Assembly (NCBI GenBank): GCA_020053565.1 | Contig: JAGVMY010000120.1 | Location: 1 to 10,053 of the forward strand | Length of the DNA: 10,053 nucleotides | Direction: 5' to 3' | DNA from: Thermodesulfovibrionales bacterium | Lineage (GTDB): Bacteria > Nitrospirota > Thermodesulfovibrionia > Thermodesulfovibrionales > SM23-35 | Shown here: positions 6,372 through 10,053 of the stretch, piece by piece | Numbering within the stretch: the stretch's first letter is position 1 | How the letters are laid out: each line of letters starts with the position of its first letter | Program-made: the position numbers and the translations under genes | Notes under the pieces: generated by a model | What the model was told of the DNA's origin: nothing | Seen by the model: only the letters and a program-made list of their open reading frames with translations | Database searches by the model: none

Positions 6372-6597
6372 ATGGTGAAGGGGAGAAAAAGAAAAGATTC
6401 TGCTGATTCGAGGCGAAAAGGTGATGTTAGATGCCGATCTTGCTGAGCTTTATGAAGTGGAGACTTTTAACCTAAACAAGGCTGTTAAAAGGAATATTGA
6501 TCGCTTCCCCCAAGACTTTATGTTTCAGCTTACTAAGGAAGAAGCTGATTCTTTGAGATTCCAAATTGGAATGTCAAAAAATGACATTGGAGAATGA
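6372..6597 (+). pseudogene. Frameshifted, truncated ORF6N-domain (RhuM/KilA-N-like) fragment
   Basis: From 6394 the frame reads KILLIRGEKVMLDADLAELY, then EVETFNLNKAVKRNIDRFPQ and DFMFQLTKEEADSLRFQIGM, stopping at 6595. This is the ORF6N domain, a DNA-binding-type domain of phage-like and defence-island proteins (MLDxDLAxLYxV, then NxxVKRNxxRFPxDFMFQLTxEE). The good start, ATG 6372 after AAGGAG, is in a different frame and leads to a stop within about 25 codons; the ORF6N frame itself has a TGA at 6376. A one-base change in the purine run at about 6379-6396 (GGGGAGAAAAAGAAAAG) would join them, so a frameshift there is likely. The C-terminal half of the usual protein is missing. Genes of this type are common beside hsd genes. 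Confidence 0.7.
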
Positions 6598-6600
6598 TTG

Positions 6601-7668
6601 ATGCCTCGGATTGTTAAAGGGAAAAAGAACCAAACAGAAGAACCATTAGAAAAGAAGCTTTGGAAGGCAGCCGATAAGCTGCGGAAGAATATGGACGCCG
6701 CCGAATACAAGCACGTTGTATTGGGCTTAATCTTTCTGAAATATATCTCTGATGCCTTTGAAGAACTTCATCAAAAGCTGAAAGAAGGCAAAGGAGCTTA
6801 TGAAGGCGCAGACCCAGAAGATAAAAACGAATACACTGCTGAAAAAGTTTTCTACGTGCCCCCTTCTTCGCGCTGGGATTGGTTGCAGGGACGCGCAAAA
6901 CTTCCTACCATTGGCAAAGATGTAGATGAGGCAATGGATGCGATTGAGAAAGACAATCCTTCCTTAAGAGGTGTATTGCCAAAGGTATACGCGCAGGAGA
7001 AGCTGGACAAGCAGAGCCTCGGCGGATTGATTGACCTTGTAGGCAGCGCGGCAATTGGCACTATGGAAGCCCGGAGCAAAGACGTATTGGGTAAGGTGTA
7101 TGAATACTTCCTCGGCGAATTTGCATTGGCGGAAGGTAAAAAGGGAGGCCAGTTCTATACGCCGGGCAGTGTCGTAAAGCTGTTGGTTGAGATGCTGGAA
7201 CCATATGAAGGCAGAGTGTTTGACCCTTGCAACGGGTCCGGCGGAATGTTTGTGCAGAGTGAAAAGTTCGTAGAGGCCCATCGGGATTACTACAAGAAAA
7301 AAAGAAATGGGTTATCCCTCAATCCGGCAGACCGCATCTCAATTTACGGACAGGAGAGCAATCAGACCACGTGGCGATTAGCCAAGATGAACCTCGCCAT
7401 TCGCCATATAGACAGCAGTAACGTCAAATGGAATAACGAAGGGTCATTCCTGAATGATGCGCACAAAGACCTGAAGGCTGATTACATCATAGCCAATCCG
7501 CCTTTTAATGACAGCGATTGGAGCGGCGACTTACTTCAAAATGATGCGCGCTGGAGCGTGCTCGGACAAAAACTACCACCTCCGCCGAATAACGGAGTTC
7601 TTGTTAGAAATAAAGGGGATGAAACACCAGAACCTTGCGCTCGAACTATTGAAGAAAATATTAAATGA
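6601..7668 (+). pseudogene. hsdM: Type I restriction-modification methyltransferase HsdM, truncated by a deletion
   Basis: HsdM carries the AdoMet-dependent adenine-N6 methylase of type I systems. The start is ATG 6601 with GGAG 8 bp upstream. Residues 1-331 are good HsdM: the N-terminal helical domain (LWKAADKLRKNMDAAEYKHV, LGLIFLKYISDAF), GGQFYTPGSVVKLLVEML, AdoMet motif I FDPCNGSGGMF (D208) and catalytic motif IV NPPF (299-302). After LGQKLPPPPNN (to 7593) the similarity stops and 24 unrelated residues follow, because the frame crosses into hsdR sequence read out of frame, ending at 7668. A normal HsdM is about 500 aa; the missing part includes the rest of the fold and the HsdS-binding tail. 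Motif I is DPCNGSGG where DPCCGSGG is more usual. A truncated product could be made but is unlikely to methylate. Confidence 0.85.
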
Positions 7669-8143
7669 TGAAATCCGAACCCGTTCAAAAACCAATCTGG
7701 TAAAAGGTAAAGCATTACTTGAAATGCTTGAAACAGCTATCAAGAAATATAATAATGGCTTGCTTACAACAGCAGAAATTATACAGTTCTTAGTTGATGA
7801 AGTCGCCAAGAAAATCAGAGAGCACGATGAAAGAGAAAAGAAGCTGAACTTATCTAAGGAAGAGCTGGCTTTCTATGACGCGCTTGCGGAAAACAAGTCG
7901 GCGGTTGAAGTCCTGGGCGATGAAAAGCTGAGGATTATTGCAATTGAAGTGGCAGAGAAGGTAAAGGCCAACGCAACTATAGATTGGACAATTCGGGAAA
8001 GTGCAAGGGCAAAGTTGATGGTTTTAGTGAAAAGAACATTAACCAAATACGGGTATCCGCCGGACATGCAGCAAAAGGCTATTGATACGGTCTTGAAGCA
8101 GGCAGAGTTGTTGGCGGATTATTTTGTCAGCGGTGAAATATAG
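7592..8143 (+). pseudogene. hsdR: HsdR C-terminal domain remnant (type I restriction subunit), out of frame with hsdM
   Basis: In the frame beginning about 7592, TEFLLEIKGMKHQNLALELL continues through KKILNDEIRTRSKTNLVKGK, EELAFYDALAENKSAVEVLG, DEKLRIIAIEVAEKV and TIDWTIRESARAKLMVLVKR to YGYPPDMQQKAIDTVLKQAE and the stop at 8143. This is the C-terminal helical domain of HsdR (DUF3387 type), about 183 residues of a protein that is normally about 1000. Sequence in this frame before about 7592 is hsdM read out of frame and does not belong. The N-terminal PD-(D/E)XK nuclease and both helicase domains are absent. Thus the end of hsdM, any hsdS between, and most of hsdR were lost in one event or several. 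No ribosome site suits it; ATG 7619 in GMKHQN is the first in-frame ATG inside the remnant. Confidence 0.85.
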
Positions 8144-8178
8144 GTCTTCACCGACCGGTTCTATCCCGATTTTAGGAT

Positions 8179-8199
8179 AAAAGGGGACAGGTACATTAT
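8179..8199 (+). repeat. Possible REP-like half-site
   Basis: AAAAGGGGACAGGTACATTA resembles the AAAGGGGACAGG-type sequences that flank single-strand (Y1, REP-associated) transposase elements in many genomes. Only one half is seen and no inverted partner (TGTCCCC) is present nearby, so this is a weak call. Confidence 0.2.
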
Positions 8200-8208
8200 T
8201 GAAAAGTT

Positions 8209-8310
8209 ATGACTAATCTAGCAATGAAAGATATCTTAGATAAAATCGCCTCTCTTAAATCAGCCCTTGATAAGTATCGTCCTTTTCCGGAGCATGTCGT
8301 CAGACAGTAG
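8209..8310 (+). pseudogene. Short remnant, possibly the N-terminus of a Fic-family protein
   Basis: A 33-codon frame: MTNLAMKDILDKIASLKSAL then DKYRPFPEHVVRQ and TAG. The pattern LLxxIxxLKxxLDxxRPxPxxVV resembles the leader helix of Fic AMP-transferases of the type that continue to a WTYxSNAIEGN inhibitory motif, but nothing of the Fic core (HPFxxGNG) follows. A second open stretch in another frame (8304-8363, TVEGLLSIERIIAEVRGEV, stop) overlaps the end and could be the continuation after a frameshift. No good ribosome site. The identification is tentative. Confidence 0.35.
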
Positions 8311-8344
8311 AGGGATTATTATCCATTGAACGGATAATTGCTGA

Positions 8345-8464
8345 GGTGCGGGGAGAGGTGTAAACATCAAATACCGCATGGAGCGGGACAGTAGAGGTTA
8401 TGAGATTAATGCCAATACTGAAATCACAACTCGGATATTGGTAATATATAAACAAAGAATTTAA
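8345..8464 (+). other. Unassigned open stretch, possible 3' end of a lost gene
   Basis: This frame is open for 39 codons (in-frame ATG at 8378): RGVNIKYRMERDSRGYEINA then NTEITTRILVIYKQRI and a stop. Its end coincides with direct repeat copy 1, and copy 2 in the same frame keeps a similar ending (NPGITARILVRYR, stop), which suggests a decayed gene end rather than random sequence. I do not recognise the family. With the two neighbouring features it accounts for the 333 bp between the hsdR remnant and the DUF433 gene. Confidence 0.3.
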
Positions 8465-8465
8465 A
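8412..8465 (+). repeat. Direct repeat copy 1 (about 54 bp), upstream of the DUF433 gene
   Basis: Begins CCAATACTGAAATCAC and includes CTCGGATATTGGTAA. Copy 2 lies at 9551-9605, over 1.1 kb away; by eye about 80-85 percent identical, with one gap. It ends 2 bp before the GGAGG of the DUF433 gene. Confidence 0.75.
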
Positions 8466-8476
8466 GGAGGAAAATA

Positions 8477-8683
8477 ATGGCAACGCGTCAAAAAGGTCTG
8501 ATTGTTTCAGACCCTAAGATTCTCAATGGGAAACCTATCGTGAAAGGCACAAGAATATCCGTTGCATTGATATTGCAGAATATCGCTTCGGGTATGACAA
8601 AGGAAGATATCCTCCGAGGTTATCCAACACTGACAAAAGAGGGATTAGATGCTGCGCTGGAGAGCTATAAAGAGACTCAATGA
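8477..8683 (+). CDS. DUF433-family antitoxin-like protein, apparently without its toxin
   Basis: A 68-aa DUF433 protein, a helix-turn-helix-like small protein usually paired with a DUF5615 (PIN-like) toxin. Family hallmarks are present: VSDPKILNGKPIVKGTRISV (residues 10-29), LILQNIASGMTKEDIL (31-46), and YPTLTKEGLDAALE (49-62). The ATG at 8477 has AAAGGAGG six bases upstream, so the start is secure. Length is slightly short but complete. The expected partner would follow or overlap the stop; instead only 36 bp separate it from the MntA gene, with a tiny ATGA-overlapping frame (MKWKR, stop). So it is probably an orphan antitoxin left after loss of the toxin, or it belongs functionally with something further away. 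It is flanked upstream by direct repeat copy 1. Confidence 0.85.
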   Translation: MATRQKGLIVSDPKILNGKPIVKGTRISVALILQNIASGMTKEDILRGYPTLTKEGLDAALESYKETQ

Positions 8684-8719
8684 AGTGGAAAAGGTAATTC
8701 CTGAGGTCGGGAGGGAAAA

Positions 8720-9037
8720 GTGAAAGATGTAATGAATGCTAATAGCACATCCATAAGTGAGATTCTGAAAATTCTTAGTAATTTGAAGGCAGAAGCAAGA
8801 CAACGTTACAAAGCCGAAATAAAGGGTATCTTCGGCTCATACGTTAAAGGAGAACAAAAGGAGGGCAGCGATGTGGATGTCCTGGTCGAATTTGAGGAAC
8901 GCGCAAATCTGCTTGACCTCGTGGGATTGGCTCTATTCCTTGAGGAAAAACTGAATCTCAAGGTTGATGTTGTCCCGGAAAGTGCTCTTCGTGAAGAGAT
9001 CAGGCAATTTGTTCTCAAGGAAAAGGTTGCCGTATGA
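8720..9037 (+). CDS. mntA: MntA-like minimal nucleotidyltransferase antitoxin
   Basis: A 105-aa protein of the minimal nucleotidyltransferase (MNT) fold. The signature GSx10DxD is exact: G39-S40 ... D51-V-D53, in IFGSYVKGEQKEGSDVDVLV; the third acidic residue is D83 in LKVDVV. In the characterised HepT/MntA pairs, MntA blocks the toxin by adding AMP groups to a tyrosine in the toxin's RX4HXY motif; the neighbour here has exactly that motif. GTG at 8720 has GGGAGGG five bases upstream; ATG at 8732 is possible but its spacing is too long. The stop overlaps the HepT start by 4 bp (ATGA at 9034). Catalytic residues are intact, so function is likely. An open frame upstream also ends by overlapping this GTG (GTGA at 8720), hinting that another cistron once led into it. 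Confidence 0.88.
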   Translation: MKDVMNANSTSISEILKILSNLKAEARQRYKAEIKGIFGSYVKGEQKEGSDVDVLVEFEERANLLDLVGLALFLEEKLNLKVDVVPESALREEIRQFVLKEKVAV

Positions 9038-9375
9038 GAGACATTTCGCTGTATCTTCAGGATATCCTTGATGCAATGCTCGCTGTTGAGAGGTTCGTCG
9101 AAGGCATGAGCTTTGACGAATTCAAAACTGACGACAAGACATCCAGTGCGGTAATCAGAAAGTTCGAAATAATTGGTGAGGCTGCTAAGCAGGTTCCGGA
9201 GGAAATAAGAAACAAATATCCGCTAATCCCATGGAAAGAGATGGCCGGTATGAGAGACAGGTTGATCCACTTTTACTTCGGAATTAAGTATGAACTGGTA
9301 TGGCATACGATCAAGGATGTTATACCACAGGTGAAACCAGCAATTCAGGATATTCTGAGAAGTTTACAATCTTAA
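9034..9375 (+). CDS. hepT: HepT-like (DUF86) RNase toxin
   Basis: HEPN-domain ribonuclease toxin of the HepT/MntA system; known members damage tRNA or mRNA and are silenced when AMP is added to their tyrosine. 113 aa, usual length. The helical DUF86 fold is recognisable: YLQDILDAMLAVERFVEGM, AVIRKFEIIGEAAKQVPEEI, then the active site R74-x4-H79-x-Y81 in MRDRLIHFYFGI, and WHTIKDVIPQVKPAIQDIL at the end. The catalytic Arg and His and the modifiable Tyr are all present. It starts inside the mntA stop codon, so the pair is translationally coupled, antitoxin first. No downstream member of the operon remains; the following DNA holds a fragment of another gene. Confidence 0.9.
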   Translation: MRDISLYLQDILDAMLAVERFVEGMSFDEFKTDDKTSSAVIRKFEIIGEAAKQVPEEIRNKYPLIPWKEMAGMRDRLIHFYFGIKYELVWHTIKDVIPQVKPAIQDILRSLQS

Positions 9376-9377
9376 TC

Positions 9378-9476
9378 TCTAATAGGGCTGCATTGGATGA
9401 AATAATGAAACTATTAAAGATGAAAGTGATTAAAAAGGCGGGAAAGGGGAGAAGCCTTCGCTATGAGCTTGCTTAG
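9378..9476 (+). pseudogene. C-terminal winged-helix remnant of a lost gene (Fic-like or AAA_4-like)
   Basis: The frame SNRAALDEIMKLLKMKVIKK then AGKGRSLRYELA, stop at 9474, looks like the terminal winged helix of Fic or AlbA/AAA_4-type proteins, which end in patterns such as S-x-R-T-A-x-x-D-L-x-x-L-x-x-x-G-x-I-x-x-x-G-K-G-R-x-x-x-Y-x-L. No start or ribosome site is present and nothing upstream extends it beyond the HepT stop. It is another fragment in the string of broken accessory genes. Confidence 0.45.
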
Positions 9477-9731
9477 AAGGGGGTTCATGATTAAGTCCAC
9501 GATTATGTTCATGATTAGAAGGGTCCACCATGTCACTTGCTGTTGACGAACCAATCCTGGAATCACGGCTCGGATATTGGTAAGATATAGATAAAGAACA
9601 TTAAATAAATCCGAGTACCTTCCTGCAGGGTATTTGACCCCGCGGGAAGATTATCTTATCCATTCATCCCCGCAGCAGATCTGAGGGGTATTCTGGAAGG
9701 TGCTGGATAAACTAGTTTGGAGGTGATTGAA
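9477..9731. other. Gene-free spacer rich in short palindromes
   Basis: No coding sequence supported. It holds an 11-bp direct repeat GTTCATGATTA (9483-9493, 9507-9517), direct repeat copy 2, and several symmetric elements: CCCGCGGG (9639-9646), a CCCC...GGGG stem around CAGATCTG (about 9668-9687), and ACCTTCC (9617-9623) opposite GGAAGGT (9695-9701). Together these could fold into one long structure of about 85 bases. No T-run follows, so it is not a simple terminator. Confidence 0.4.
9551..9605 (+). repeat. Direct repeat copy 2 (about 55 bp)
   Basis: Begins CCAATCCTGGAATCAC and includes CTCGGATATTGGTAA, aligning with copy 1 at 8412-8465. The two copies bracket the DUF433-mntA-hepT block. 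In one shared reading frame both encode a similar ending (xITxRILVxY then stop soon after), so they may be ends of related genes. Confidence 0.75.
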
Positions 9732-9839
9732 ATGACCATCAAAAAAATCCTCTCCCAAAACGAAAAACTAAAAGAATACCGTCAGGCTCTTATCTGCAAT
9801 GTGGTGACGGGGAAGGTTATGGTTGGGGAAGATAGATAA
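9732..9839 (+). pseudogene. hsdS: C-terminal remnant of type I specificity subunit HsdS
   Basis: Frame from ATG 9732 (open from 9711): MTIKKILSQNEKLKEYRQAL then ICNVVTGKVMVGEDR, stop at 9837. The stretch NEKLKEYRQALIxNVVTGK is the very typical C-terminal end of HsdS, the helix following the second target-recognition domain. HsdS chooses the DNA target of type I R-M; here both recognition domains are missing. A GGAGG lies 7 bp before the ATG, perhaps by chance. The fragment is 1.6 kb downstream of the hsdM-hsdR wreck and may come from the same or another type I locus. Confidence 0.8.
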
Positions 9840-9888
9840 GATTAATCCATTGTCTAATAAAATATATTTCTTAAAAGGAGGTGGTTAA

Positions 9889-10053
9889 ATGCCATTAACA
9901 CTTGAAAAAATAGCCCTTGAGTTACTGGGCCTGCCTGCCAAATCTCGTGCATTACTTGCTGAAAAACTTATTGAAAGCCTTGATGAAAAGCAGGATAAGG
10001 ATATAGAAGCCCTCTGGATAAAAGAGGCTAAGAGACGCAGCAGGGAAATTAAA
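9889..10053 (+). CDS. Addiction-module antitoxin (TIGR02574-like), N-terminal 55 residues, runs off right edge
   Basis: Begins MPLTLEKIALELLGLPAKSR, then ALLAEKLIESLDEKQDKDIE and ALWIKEAKRRSREIK at the edge. The pattern LPxxSRxxLAxxLxESLD...xxxxW...EAxRRxxEI is that of the small addiction-module proteins that precede RelE/ParE-type toxins. It would normally finish within about 15-20 further residues, with a ParE/RelE toxin next. AAAAGGAGGT six bases upstream of the ATG makes the start secure. It lies 49 bp after the HsdS remnant, continuing the pattern of toxin-antitoxin genes beside broken R-M genes. The toxin is outside the window and cannot be confirmed. Confidence 0.85.
   Translation, partial: MPLTLEKIALELLGLPAKSRALLAEKLIESLDEKQDKDIEALWIKEAKRRSREIK

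Noticed and set aside
7508..7591. N-terminal 28 codons of the plus-strand frame leading into the HsdR remnant
   Set aside because: This is hsdM sequence read out of frame; the HsdR similarity begins only at about 7592.
9483..9517. Two 11-bp GTTCATGATTA repeats as a CRISPR or iteron array
   Set aside because: Only two short copies 24 bp apart, with no further units or replication genes.
9530..9583. Short frame MSLAVDEPILESRLGYW over repeat copy 2
   Set aside because: No ribosome site and only 17 codons; the repeat shows better coding similarity between copies in another frame.

Overview
The window looks like a piece of chromosome from an anaerobic or microaerophilic bacterium of moderate, visibly AT-leaning base composition. 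Strong Shine-Dalgarno sites precede most genes, GTG and TTG starts occur, and a rubrerythrin-like protein and a copper-export cassette sit beside a core glycolytic gene. The gene style resembles Nitrospirota or delta-proteobacteria-like lineages, but that is an impression; no taxonomic marker in the window settles it.

Region 1 (1-5100, all minus strand) is intact and functional-looking. Read in the direction of transcription it holds a rubrerythrin-family diiron protein; a 166-bp segment bounded by imperfect 39-bp inverted repeats (MITE-like); a secreted, extremely methionine-rich small protein; a site-2-protease-type membrane metalloprotease with a C-terminal CBS pair; a P1B-type copper ATPase with YHS and heavy-metal-binding N-terminal domains; and the first 65 codons of triosephosphate isomerase, which runs off the left edge. 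The Met-rich protein, protease and ATPase are closely spaced and probably form one metal-handling (copper) operon.

Region 2 (5101-10053, all genes plus strand) is a decayed defence island. It contains broken pieces of at least two restriction-modification systems. From a type III system there are the N-terminus of Mod with an internal stop and the N-terminus of Res fused to a foreign tail. From one or more type I systems there are an HsdM N-terminal two-thirds joined out of frame to an HsdR C-terminal domain, and a lone HsdS C-terminus. A frameshifted ORF6N fragment, a possible Fic N-terminus and a winged-helix C-terminus are also present. Interleaved with these wrecks are small toxin-antitoxin genes that still look intact: a VapB/VapC (PIN) pair lying exactly between the Mod and Res remnants, an orphan DUF433 antitoxin, an MntA/HepT (nucleotidyltransferase/RNase) pair, and the start of an addiction-module antitoxin at the right edge.

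The main message of the window is that the large R-M genes have been deleted internally while the addiction modules riding with them survived. A roughly 55-bp direct repeat brackets the DUF433-MntA-HepT block and may mark how that block arrived or was trimmed. I found no tRNA, rRNA, CRISPR array or intact transposase gene. I do not see a convincing wholly new system; the most unusual items are the fossil R-M/TA architecture, the MITE-like element and the Met-rich protein/protease/CopA arrangement.
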